Below are positions 13,480-24,433 of a stretch of 64,000 bases of DNA, piece by piece. Source of the stretch: Hanleya hanleyi (lineage: Eukaryota > Mollusca > Polyplacophora > Lepidopleurida > Hanleyidae); the NCBI GenBank assembly GCA_036873755.1, contig JAVTVY010039249.1, positions 98,552-162,551 on the forward strand, read 5' to 3'. The stretch's first letter is position 1; every line of letters starts with the position of its first letter. Below the pieces are notes generated by a model. The model had not been told where the DNA came from and made no database searches. It saw only the letters and a list, made by a program, of their open reading frames with translations. The position numbers and the translations under genes are program-made.

Positions 13480-14000
13480 TCTGGTGGCCATTGGGTGACT
13501 TTCGCTGAAAAATTATCGTGCGCATGCGCAGTGCATGGCAGGCCTGAGGTGGACGTTTTGGAGTCGAGGTGGACCAATATTGGTCCAAATGGATCGTGTG
13601 AGGTATCAGTTTGAAGCATTCGCCGGGGAGCATCGGACTGAATGGGTGTGGAGTGAAGATAAGGCTATAGCGCCCATGCAATGCAGGGAATTGTGGGGAA
13701 AGGGCATTGTTATGGACGTTTTGGGGTAAAGATGGACTATTATTGATCCGAATGGGTCGTGTAAAGTGTCGTATGGAAGCGATCGTGAGGGAGCGTTCAA
13801 CTGAGTGGGTGTGTAGTGGAAGTAATGTTATTACGCGCATGCGTCGACAGAAAAGTTTGAGAAACGGGCATTAGAATGGACGTTTTGGGGTAGAGATGGA
13901 CCAATATTGGTCCGAATGGGTTGTGTGAGGTGTCATGATGAAGTACTCGGGGAGTAGAGTCAGACTGGGAGTGGTATGGGCCTGCACACTTCAGAGAAGC
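13480..14000. repeat. ~164-bp tandem array related to the 62.3-kb array
   Basis: TGGACGTTTTGG landmarks at about 13549, 13713 and 13877 (164-bp steps), each followed by ACCAATATTGGTCC-like palindromes, TCGTGTGAGGTATCA and GGGTGTG-AGTG. NRF1-type palindromes at 13519 (TGCGCATGCGCA) and 13834 (CGCGCATGCG), with a decayed one at about 13670. ORFs on both strands up to 154 codons are shadows of the repeat. Confidence 0.8.
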
Positions 14001-14079
14001 AGAGAAAGGGAGTTTTGAAAAGGGACCGGAGTGCGTTTGGGGAGATGGGCGTCTTGTTTGCCGCGTTGGGTATGTTTAC

Positions 14080-14280
14080 AATTCAAGTATGCTCATGTAC
14101 GTCATCGCACGCATCCGCACGCGCCGGGTGGCACACCTACACCCCTGGTGTTCCCTATGCCCTATGGGTTATAGGGTACAGGGTGTACCACCAATCGCGG
14201 GCGCATGCGTCCGATGACGTCAGTTCTTGCGACGTCCGACGACGTCCTTTATGACGTCACTTTCGTCAAGAGTCAGGAGC
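14080..14280. promoter_or_regulatory. CRE-rich GC patch
   Basis: Contains GATGACGTCAG, GACGTCCGACGACGTCC and ATGACGTCAC within 50 bases (14213-14262), plus GCGCATGCGTCC. An imperfect inverted repeat around CCCTATGGGTTATAGGG lies at 14150-14185. It adjoins the satellite array, and function is inferred only from motifs. Confidence 0.35.
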
Positions 14281-14352
14281 CGTGGTCAAAACATGTGCGT
14301 GTGATTGGATGGTTGATCATGCGCTATGGCGTTACAGTAGGGTGTTAAGGCG

Positions 14353-14935
14353 TTAAGCCTATCTTGTCTGGGCTTTTTGGGACCTGTTGTGGCCAGGGTG
14401 GGGGTGGGGGAGGGGCGAAATGGCCTCCACTACTTATTTTTCCTACCCCTTGCGCTAGGGGGCTGAAACTTACCACACTGTTATCACACTATACTCTTGG
14501 ATCAAGCTCTATCAGAAAATGTAAAAAATCCAAGATTGCCGCTTTGATGACGTCACAGTGACGTCATTTTCAAAAATGACATTTTTGGTCGATTCTTCAG
14601 TCAGATTTTCAGATTTTTTTGATTTTTTGATGAAATTTCTCCGCAAAAACTGCGTGATAAATTAATAAATATTAATGTGGTGTGAAATAAAACAGTTTTT
14701 GTCCACTTTTCTTCGCGGAAAAGCAGAAAATTGGAAGAAAAATGACAAACACATCATTTTTCTGGTACCCCACGTGGCCGTCATCTTGAATTTACCCATG
14801 ATTCTCTTTTCGGGTGGTTATGCAAGTAGGCTCAAAATGACCCCAATATGATAATCCATAAAGTCACGGAGTGTCAGCTCTCAATTTTTGTCGTTTCGGA
14901 GATGGCGCAGAAAGTTTGGTAGGGGGCCATTTCGT
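14353..14935 (-). mobile_element. TTAA miniature element
   Basis: TTAAGCCTATCTTGTCTGGGC at 14353. Contains CCAAGATTGCCGC, TGACGTCA at 14548 and 14559 (both intact, 11 bp apart), CCACGTGGCCGTCATCTTG and TTATGCAAGTAGG. The right terminal TTAA end is missing after TTTGGTAGGGGGCC. Confidence 0.85.
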
Positions 14936-15146
14936 GTACGATATAAAACCTTCACACTGCTATATTTATTTTTCATAGTAAATAAAATAGGGTTTAGATG
15001 GACGCGAGTCTGCTGTATTCAAATCGACATGGGCATCAGCTGCTTCCCTGAGCCATGAATGGGATATTGCCATTGGAAACAAAGCCATGGTTGAAATGTC
15101 AAATGAAATGAGCTTGAGGTATTGCTTATCTGATTTTTCGATTCAA

Positions 15147-15664
15147 TCTGTACCTTCCTCCCCGGATATTTATCCCCTATCAATCTGTACCTTCCTCCCC
15201 GGATATTTATCCCCTATCAATCTGTACCTTCCTCCCCGGATATTTATCCCCTATCAATCTGTACCTTCCTCCCCGGATATTTATCCCCTATCAATCTGTA
15301 CCTTCCTCCCCGGATATTGATCCCCTATCAATCTGTACCTTCCTCCCCGGATATTTATCCCCTATCAATCTGTACCTTCCTCCCCGGATATTTATCCCCT
15401 ATCAATCTGTACCTTCCTCCCCGGATATTTATCCCCTATCAATCTGTACCTTCCTCCCCGGATATTTATCCCCTATCAATCTGTACCTTCCTCCCCGGAT
15501 ATTGATCCCCTATCAATCTGTACCTTCCTCCCCGGATATTTATCCCCTATCAATCTGTACCTTCCTCCCCGGATATTTATCCCCTATCAATCTGTACCTT
15601 CCTCCCCGGATATTTATCCCCTATCAATCTGTACCTTCCTCCCCGGATATTTATCCCCTATCAA
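15147..15664 (+). repeat. 37-bp minisatellite, exactly 14 units, with 5-unit higher-order pattern
   Basis: TCTGTACCTTCCTCCCCGG plus ATATTTATCCCCTATCAA is repeated 14 times (518 bases = 14 x 37). Units are otherwise identical, but units 5 and 10 have G instead of T (positions 15319 and 15504, 185 bp apart). This indicates block duplication of five units. ORFs through it arise because 37 is not a multiple of 3. Confidence 0.97.
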
Positions 15665-17084
15665 ATTGATCGCCAAATCGCGGTCGGTATTTTCCAAAAT
15701 GGCGGCCATGGCGACTCACAAAATGTATGCTTGATGAGGTTTGAATAATTGTAGAAGTGAACATAAATGGAACACGAATATATTATATAGCGAATAAGTA
15801 CAGGTATTACAATAACCTGTTACTGAGTATGTCCCCAGAGTTTTAAAGTGAATCCATTTGGACACGCTATAAGCATATTCAGCGCCATCTCCTGTAAATA
15901 TAATGTTCAGAAGTGCAAATCCAAAAATGTCTTCACGTTGAATAATAGATATTGTTCAATTCTTCACGTTGTGTTTGCATGAAAGCGTACTATGCTAATT
16001 TACATGGACTCATTTAATACAGTTTTATCATACAGAACCGTACTTGAGAGAAAATCCATGAAAAGAAATAAAATAACAGAATAAATAATTGACAATAAAT
16101 CGTCCGAGTAGCACATCCCAACAAGACGTCAGCTGAGAAACCAAGGTAAATCTGATCGCATTTGCTGGGAGAGGTAACTCTAACTATCTTTAGCCGTGAA
16201 AATGTTTTTTCACTCGTCTAAGAGTTGGCTATCACACTCGGAGCAATATAATAAAAAAGACCACATGCAGCCGTGCCTCATGGCCGCCATCTGGCAAAAT
16301 GGCTGTTATGGCCTACACTGATCTAGTACCAAATGACTCCATATCCCATTGCTCCACCAAGCCATGTATAATTCTGTGTCAGCTTTGGTGCTTTATGAGA
16401 AAAGTCAAAATCTTTTAATAAAAAAAATCAGGTTGAGTATTTTTTCCTTCAAGAATGAAATGTAACGCAGTAGTGTTGATAAATAATGGGAACCCAGGTG
16501 TGCCTTACTGGCCCAACATGAAAATTTGTCGGTCAGTGTGGAAAATGGAGCCATAGCTTCCATTTGATGCAGCTCGCGATGGCTCCATTTCCATAAATGT
16601 TTCTGATGCCTTCATCTTACTTTGTGTCAAATTTCATGCTTCCATGAAAAAAAAGCACAATTCGATGGAAAATCTGCGCATATTGACTTGGTTATAATAA
16701 GATTTATCTCGTAAACAAGGATCGAAATAACTTTGAATTCATTCACATTCAAGTTCCCAGAGGTTATGCCCCTGGGTTTTTTTAAATCTCTCAAAATAAA
16801 TTATCTTTATGTACATGTACATGCAAGCTATATCAGCTGTTGATGTGACGCAGTTGCGCAGTAAGATTGGCACATGTATGTGTCATGTTCTCGCAGATTC
16901 AAAAATCGAGTGTTGCATCACCGGAGATGAGCAGATGCTGAAATTTGAAACGCACATTATAAGCCACACCTATAATCTTTCCCTTGGCGTCTTTGCCGTT
17001 TGCGTCTTGCGTCTGTCAGGACTACAAGAGGCTAGTGGTGTAGGCGGTTGGACGAGTGCCAGTAAAGTCAGCTGGTATAATCTA
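15665..17084. other. Unassigned stretch with isolated YY1-like sites
   Basis: AAAATGGCGGCCATGG follows the minisatellite at 15698, and CATGGCCGCCATCTGG occurs at 16279. Otherwise AT-rich without a gene or repeat I can support. Confidence 0.4.
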
Positions 17085-20000
17085 ATGATACACAGTAGTA
17101 GTTATTTGCTTCTAGTAACATATATATCATGCATACCCAGGGATTACGTAGCAGTAAAAATCGGATAACTAAATTAATAACATTTTAATATGACATTTCA
17201 GGTTGTTTTACATGGCTTTGGGGTTTGAGTAAATTCTACTTGCGTGTGTGGTGGTTACTATAATTAACTAATCGCCAGTCGACATTTATGCCTACTGCTC
17301 TGTGTGTGAGAACAATGCCTAGAGCGCTATTGCGTCTGGCCATAATTAAATCGGTCCAGTAAACAATTCTCTTCGGGGATATCAGTTTTCTCAATATGAA
17401 GATCTTCGATAATTTAATCCATGGCTTATCTGCTCCGCAAGAGTGGAATATTTCAAGCTCAGAATAAATTATCAGAAGTCTGACATTTGGCGTTGAAAAT
17501 ATACCGTATCTTCGCCGTGTGGATATGAATCTGTTGAATTTTACTCCACAAAATAGGCCGACTGGTATATTTGGTATGAGCATGTCTTTTCAAACCTGCA
17601 AGTGTCACCTTCAGCTTGAGAAATGTGTTATTCACGCGGTATGTTTCTTGCTCAGTAAACGTCGAAAATGGCGCTTTGTATACTTTTCGCGAAATCCAGA
17701 AGCGGACTGACATTCACTAGATCGTGGGGATGAATCAACCCTAAATATTTTTCTTACCCTTGAGCTAGAGCGTTGAAAGTTACCACACTATACCCTTTGG
17801 TCAAGTTCTATTACAAAAAGTAAAAAATCCATGACGGCCTCTGGGACGTCATTTACAAAAACGACATTTTTTGGTAGATTTTTCGATTTCTTATATTTAT
17901 CTTATCATTACTTCGTAAAAAAGCATGATGAATTAGTAAATAATAGTCTGCTGTGAAATAAAATAGTTTTTGTCCACCTTTTATCGCAGAAAAACATAAA
18001 TTTTGAAAAAAATGACGAAAACATCACTTTTCCTTTACTCCACATGATCCCCTTTTGAATTTACCCATGATTCTCTGCTTATCATGCAAGTTGGCTTAAA
18101 TGACTCCAATATGATAAGCTACAAAGTCGCGTAGGGTCTGCTCTCGTGTTTTTGTCGTTCCGGAAATAGGAGAGAGAGTTTTCTCCCTCAGGCATCCCTC
18201 CCTCCCTCAGGCCTGGTAGGATTAAAAATAATACTTTTCGCATACTATGTCAAATACTGAAAATGTGTTCCGCTACTATTCTTGAGATCACGAACTGATT
18301 TTTTTTTTAACCGAAAAAGAATGTATTTTTTATTCTGTAGCGGTATGACACATTGGTGAATGCGAAGGGTTACACTCTGATATCAATTACAAGTTGTTGC
18401 TGAATAACTGTATATACTTACTGACTTTGGTGACAAAATAGGAGGCGGATGCTTCAGCTTGCGTAACCCTCTATCGTGACATCACATTTAAAGCACAAAC
18501 AACGGATGTGGCAATGTACAATCGTTCACGGTGCAGATATCTTATTTTCCCTGCCATTGAAATCTGCAGTATTCTGTAAGCTTCCTTGAAATGGTATGAT
18601 GGGAGACGTGAAAAACAATTCTATAATCGAATGCCCGAGGTTAACATAGAACTAAACGGATATTATAGGCCCTGTCCAACTGCAGACTGATGTCGTGCTT
18701 TCTATTCTAATAGTGGTCACTTGAAGAGTAATTTCAAGATCGGGATTCATAATAGGGCAGTTGTCTTCAGTCGTTAAACGTCAAATAAATTTTCGTTTTC
18801 TCGACATTGCTCTCTATCGTCAGAGACAATTTGTTTGCACACATCGTGAACTGTCTGTAGACAATAACTTTGAGCATATATTTAATGTATGTCTACTTGG
18901 TCTTGGTTCTGGCCGTCTGATATAAACAGGGTGTAGATTATTGCCGAGAATCTTGCCAAATGAATGTTGATCATTATGCCACATAGTGGTTTTGAACAGA
19001 AGCATGTATGAACAATCATTAGCGTATGGGTTATATGAACGTACACTTTGTCTAACACAACTGAAACTCCGGTGTCCTTGGGGTCAATATCCATGCAACG
19101 GAGGAGAAGCCATCTTTAATTATAGCTACGGTGTATATTCATTTATATCTGTATGACTTGGAGGTAGAGGCCCTATACCCCAGCAGTCTGACAAATTTTA
19201 TCTTCTACGGCCGCACATGCTTATTTTATCCCTATTCACACTCCTTCGTCGTTATCTTTTCGGTCCTGTTTCGCGTAATACATCATCGAAAATTAGAGAT
19301 GTACGACTTGACAATTCGCTATTTTGTTGATAAGCTAACAAATATGTTTTGTCCATAAAATACTTACAATTAAAAGATGAATGTATGCAGTTAATGCTTG
19401 AGGAAATGATTATGTCTGCTTTCGCGATATTTGGTATCCAGTGAATGGTATCACGGTATCTGTTCTAGTAATGGCCTTTAGTTTGAGTCAATTTCTGAAG
19501 GTCGTTATTCCATCCCTAATGCCAAAGTATAGTACGTCAGTTCATTTATACTTCCGCTATCAAAATAATATTTTTCAGTACATGATTCCATAAATATATT
19601 TGCATCTAGATTTCGGCTGACCTGTCAGTCCTTCTCGACTGTAGTCAGGCGATGTCCGTATGATTATTGGACCAGCGTGTACAAGCGACTACTCGAATGT
19701 ACAAACAGATAGAATGATAGAATTGATCACTACCAGAGTTGTGGTTGTCAATTACATTGTGTACCTTGATCCAGAGTGAATTCCAGACAGCTCAGCTCTA
19801 TTCATGCATTCGATCTCGAACAGATTTTTTCTGGTCGATAATTCTTCTGACCGTACATATATATTTCTTAACAAATGCTTGATTTCTCCAACGAGATATT
19901 CCATTACAATTTTAGAACTCCTCTCGAGTGCCACATTCGGTATGCCTGAAGGTAATTACCTCCTATCCGAAACGGACAAATAGTGAATACACGGAATAGA

Positions 20001-20121
20001 ATAATCGAGATGTTTCTGTGTTTACAATGATACGATCTGGACTGCCGGATTGAACAACCAGTAATCTTAGTATTCCTGAGATATGCCAGGTATCAACGTT
20101 ATCAGTTGTGACATGTAATTA
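17085..20121 (+). repeat. Block Q copy 3 (A, B, C, D, E, F, K, L)
   Basis: A 17180-17460, B 17690, C 18250, D 18490, E 18900, F 19375-19600, K 19660-19960, L 20030-20120, in the same order as copy 4. A TTAA element sits between B and C. Similarity to other copies is patchy, and no reading frame is conserved. Confidence 0.8.
17735..18235 (-). mobile_element. TTAA miniature element with decayed ends
   Basis: TCAACCCTA (mutated TTAA) at 17735 and GGCCTGGTAGGATTAA at 18232. The YY1 site is CCATGACGGCC and only one half-CRE (GGGACGTCA) remains, so the motif set has decayed. Confidence 0.8.
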
Positions 20122-21247
20122 ATAGAGGATCTTACACGAGTGGCTATTTAATATGAAAGTTATGACACGAGTTGAGTAAGTTTTATATGTTGCGAGCTTT
20201 AGCGAGCAACATATAAAACTTACTCAACGAGTGTCATAACTTTCATATTAAATTGCCACGAGTGTAAGATTCTGTTTATCACATAACTATTTTTAAGTAA
20301 ATTATAATCGCAATAATTCAAAAGATTTCATTATCAAATCTACCTCAACATTTCTTCTCTTTGTTTCATTCTCGACGAAAAAACGGCCCTGGCTCAGGCG
20401 CATCACAGCCTTACGAGTTGCTGTATACGCTAAGCCGATATAGTTCCAAAATGCAACAGAGCTTGAGCACCTCCCTTGTAAGGCTGTTCAGTTTTCACGG
20501 TATTTCAAAATATCGCACACCATTTCACAAAAGAATGAAATAAGTTTAATTTGTTAATAGGCTGTTCTTTATACATTATTTATTTTGGATCATGTCATTC
20601 CACGAGTTACACTCGTGTTCGCTGCATGTCATCATGCGCGCGACAGGTTGGCGAGTTCTCAGCGAGGTGACGACACGCCAGGCTGACAAGGTCATTTTGA
20701 ATACGTATTCCGTTTGAAGTCTCTAATCATCCAGATCTATTGCAAGAAATAAGCAAACATAGGAAAGAATCCATGCAGATATTCCAAAAGAATTATCAAA
20801 CGTTTACTGTCGAGATCTGACGGGATACGGTACTCAAAATGGCGGGCTGGTTCGATTCGCCAAACAAAAATGACGGACTACGACCGGTACGTGAGTACTT
20901 TATACAAAATTTGAAGCTCAAAACTGTCGAAGTAATGCATTGCAAATCATTGCTGCTTGTGTATGGCTATTGACAATTATAGTTTGCATGCCGATGCATG
21001 TATCTGGATAAAATGATCGTCTTGCAGATATCTATGTTTTGTTGCACTGGTAAACATAGTATTTCGTAGTAAAATTTTATCAATGGGGAAAATAGTTCAG
21101 TGACGTCACGACCAAGCGTAGTAATTTATTTTCTCACGCTACATGTATTGTCGAATCAGCGTCGCTGAAAGTGTTATTCACCTAGGTACATGCGATAAAT
21201 ATGTCATGACCATATTTCCCTAATAACACCACAGTTATGTGATAACA
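20122..21247. mobile_element. ~1.1-kb insertion in block Q copy 3, unclassified
   Basis: Copies 2 and 4 run GTAATTA...GAATTATGGTGCCATCTC without a gap, but in copy 3 GTAATTAATAGA and GATTATGGTGCCATCTCC are 1.1 kb apart. The insert starts with the 20129-20270 hairpin and ends ACAGTTATGTGATAACACC; an inverted TTATCACATAACT lies at 20277-20289. A 60-codon ORF has no motif. Ends are approximate because no target duplication is clear. Confidence 0.6.
20129..20270. repeat. 142-bp hairpin with three CGAG/CGAG tandem mismatches
   Basis: Arms 20129-20199 and 20200-20270 pair almost completely. Exceptions are one T-T at 20145/20254, the two-base loop, and three double mismatches. GA at 20138-39, 20169-70 and 20194-95 faces GA at 20260-61, 20229-30 and 20204-05. 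In all three the context is CGAG on both arms of the plus strand. Next to it, at about 20598, CACGAGTTACACTCGTG is a small perfect palindrome. Confidence 0.9.
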
Positions 21248-21275
21248 CCGATTATGGTGCCATCTCCTGAATCTC

Positions 21276-21672
21276 ATGCCCCCCCCCCCCCCTACCAATC
21301 TTTCTCTGCTATCTCCGGAAGGACAAAAAACAGAGATCCCAGTGATGTAACTTTGAGCCTATTTGCATAACCAACGAGCAGATGATCATGGGTAAATTCA
21401 AAATGGAAGGCATGTAGGTTACCGACCTTTTTCTTTAAATATCTGCTTTTCCGCGAGGAAAAGTGGGCAAAAACTATTTTATTTCACATCACATTAATAT
21501 TTACTAATTTACCATTCATTTTTTGCGGAAAAAATGGAAAAATTACATGAATAAAAATTTCGAAAAATCTCACCGAAAAATCGACCAAAAATGTTTTTTT
21601 GGAAAATGACGTCATTGTGACGTCATCAAAGCTGCCATCTTGAATTGTTTACACTTTCTGGTAGAGCATCAG
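21276..21672 (+). mobile_element. TTAA miniature element lacking both ends
   Basis: Starts in poly-C then CTATCTCCGGAAGGACAAAAA and runs to TTTCTGGTAGAGC. Contains CTATTTGCATAACC (octamer), TGACGTCATTGTGACGTCA (both CRE intact) and GCCATCTTG (YY1). Neither terminal inverted repeat remains. Confidence 0.75.
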
Positions 21673-22260
21673 AAATATAGCACCTCAAATAGATTGAGTC
21701 AATCGATATATATGGGCTGATTTATCTCTCCTCGCTGATAATACGCTCCTCAGACGTACACTCAGGCATCATGCACCCGTTAGAATACGAATTAATAGCA
21801 TTTTAATTAGACATTTCAGGTCGTTTCATATGGCTGCAGGGTTTGATTAAATTCTACTTGCGTGTGTGGTGGTTACAAATTAACTAATCGCCGTTCGGTA
21901 TTTGGGCCTGCTGCTCGCTCTGAAGCAATGCCTAGAGGGCTGCTGCGTCTTGTCAGAATTACATCGGTCCAATATCAGTTTTCTCGGTATGAATACAAGT
22001 ACCCCGATAACTTGGTTCTTAGCTTATCTGCTCCACACGAGTGGCATACTTCATCTACAAAAAATACCATATCCCAGCAGCTACGGAAGTATGACATTTG
22101 CCGTTGAGAAGATAGCGTCATGGATATGAAATAGTTTGTTCCCTAAGAAGAGAGGCCTACTAGCATTGTTGTTATATTCATGTATATGTCTTCGCATGTA
22201 TAACAAATTGTGAGCACCTGTAGCTTCAAACGAGGCTTTTATACGCGGAATATTTCCTGT

Positions 22261-22597
22261 TTAACCCTACCAAGCCTGTCCCAACCTGAGGGAGGGTGTT
22301 TTTCGCCCCCTATGTTTTCGTTAACCCTTGGGACAGAGGCCTGAAACTTTCCATTTCTATGTATCTGTTTCAAACTCAACAAAACATAGTTTAAAAATAT
22401 CCAAGATGGCCGCCATGGTGGTTTGTCAGCTTGTCGGAAACCAATTTTCTCATATTTGTTCCACCAATTTCCTTTTTTCTCTCGATAGTCTCTCAAAACT
22501 AACTAATATGAAAAATAGTCAGAAATTTGTTCTCTTGTTATCTTTGTTACGAAGCTGCGGTTTTAAGTTTGGTAGAAGGGGACCATCATAGTGTTAA
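22261..22597 (+). mobile_element. TTAA miniature element, divergent subtype
   Basis: TTAA at 22261 and 22594 bound 337 bp starting CCCTACCAAGCCTG. It keeps CCCTTGGGACAGAGGCCTGAAAC, CCAAGATGGCCGCC (YY1) and AAGTTTGGTAGAAGGGG, but has no CRE pair. A broken relative begins at about 31192. Block Q copy 3 reads CAGTAAACGTCG through the insertion site at about 17655. Confidence 0.75.
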
Positions 22598-22620
22598 CGA
22601 ACGTCGAATAGGCAGCTTTT

Positions 22621-22865
22621 TTGTAACAGTATTTTCGTTATCTTGGGATTACACTATCTTAGTATAGCACAAAATCTAGTGTAGAAAACTGGTCGAGTCT
22701 CGAGCGGGATTCGAAGCAGCTACCCACGGAGATTGCCGACATATACTGCTGGCGGTTAGGTGCGTTACTCTGGGAGTCGCTGGTTCGAATCCCGCTCGAA
22801 ACGACCAATTTTCTGCACTAGAATCTGTGATAGCATAATCCAAAAATAACGGAAATACTGTTATA
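22621..22865. mobile_element. tRNA-like foldback element
   Basis: Arms 22621-22715 and 22783-22865 are inverted copies (AACAGTATTT-CGTTAT outer ends, GAGCGGGATTCGAA inner ends). Each inner end is a Pol III B-box-like sequence (GGTTCGAATCCCGC), so B boxes face each other, and a partial A-box-like GGCGGTTAGGTGCGT lies in the spacer. It looks like a palindrome built around a tRNA-derived SINE. The matching place in block Q copy 3 (about 17672) lacks it. Confidence 0.75.
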
Positions 22866-22999
22866 CGATCACTTTCTAAATGACAAAAAATATCCTATCT
22901 TTTGTGTATATACCGCAGAATGCAGAAGCGGATTGACATTCATTATAACGTGGGATAATTCTGTATTGATATGTAAGAGCTTTCGCGAATTGTCGCACA

Positions 23000-23192
23000 T
23001 TAACCCTACCAGGACTGCGAGGGCCATTATGTCCCCACCATAATTTCTGTCTTATCTCCGGCAAGGACAAAAAAAAATGAGAGGTGAAACTCTATTACTT
23101 TGTCGATTATCATATTTCATAGCATATTTGCACAATCCCCCCCTCCCTATGCCTGGACAGGTCACAAATCGCTCAGACCAGATAGGGTCTAA
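23000..23192 (+). mobile_element. Short, internally deleted TTAA miniature element
   Basis: TTAACCCTACCAGGACTG at 23000 and a GACCAGATAGGGTCTAA end (TTAA lost). Keeps CTTATCTCCGGCAAGGACAAAAA but lacks the CRE, YY1 and E-box core. Right end carries GCCTGGACAGGTC. Confidence 0.75.
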
Positions 23193-24433
23193 GAAGTCCG
23201 CTGCTGATTTTGAGCTTTGGCGACCATTTTCCGTGTTTTTACCTGTTTTTCGTAGTAGGTTATGTCCCTTTCACAGGTTACGAGATAAGATTTCTTTCAA
23301 AAGCATTCTAGTCGGGTGTTTTGCTCAGTAACATCAAACATCCAATTTGATCAATTTTGATAGATATTTTGATTCTCTTCCAACAGTCAGAATATCATCA
23401 ATATAATAAATACTATTTATATGATTCAAAATGGGCTATTTCTTCCCATGATTCCTGGTTTATTGCTTTTTCTCCTCATATTACACAATTATGAATGCAA
23501 CAATATACATTATTCAAAAGGTTAATTAATATGATTCACCACCAGCGGACATCGTTAAAATTCTTAAGCTTCACATACTAAATCGAGTACTGAACATATG
23601 TCCCGCTATTCCTCTTGACATAACGAAATTGTTTTAATCAGGAAAAGGATGGCATTTTTATTATAGTGGTATAAAACATGGGCGAATACCAAGTGTTAAA
23701 CTCTAATCAATGAAACGTTAGTGATGAGTAGCTGTGTAGATCCATGGTGATGATTTTGCTATCAAATAGGATATTTACAGCTCGTGACATCCTCTACCAA
23801 GACATCATTATGGAGAACACGAACAACGGATGTGGCAATGTCCAATCGATCAAGACACAGATATCTTATTTACCCTGCACTGAAATCTGCCGTATTCTTA
23901 AAACTCTTTTGGAATTATATGATCGGTTATGTGTGTTTAGAGAAATAAAGAAAAACAGTTCGAATGCCCGTGGTCAACAGAGAACTAAATGCCATGGACA
24001 TTTAGACCCCGCAGAAGTGCACACGGATATCGTGCGCTCCGCTCAGAATAGGACTCCATTAAAAAATGTAGTTTAACTTGAAAAAGCGACAAATAAAACC
24101 TTATGGACATTGCTCATTATCGTCAAACAGCTGTAAACGAAAGTCAGACCGGAACTAATGTACCAGAACGTGTTGGGGTATTGATTAATACATTTAACCG
24201 TAGCAGTCCCGGGTAATATTAGCTACACCAACCACTCGTCATATTTGCTTTAGCTCTGGATCAGTGACTCCATTTTCACACGTGTTATTTTCAGAATAGA
24301 TTTGTTCAGCTATATTCAGGGTATTTGGAAATAGGCTTTGGGTAAATGGCTATGTCTATCATACGGAAACCTTTCTCATTTTGGATGCAATGATCCAGGC
24401 AACAAATAAGCTCTTCAGTAGTATGGCTGTCTG

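Noticed and set aside
13376..13840. 154-codon minus-strand ORF
   Set aside because: Covers the 164-bp satellite array; overlapping ORFs occur on the other strand.
15087..15505. Two repetitive ORFs (QSVPSSPDIYPL repeats)
   Set aside because: The frame cycles through the 37-bp minisatellite and has no start context; the 14 units explain it fully.
15147..15664. CRISPR-like array
   Set aside because: Units are contiguous, with no spacers, and the context is eukaryotic.
22735..22810. tRNA gene
   Set aside because: B box is good, but there is no complete acceptor or anticodon stem, and the sequence is part of an inverted repeat.
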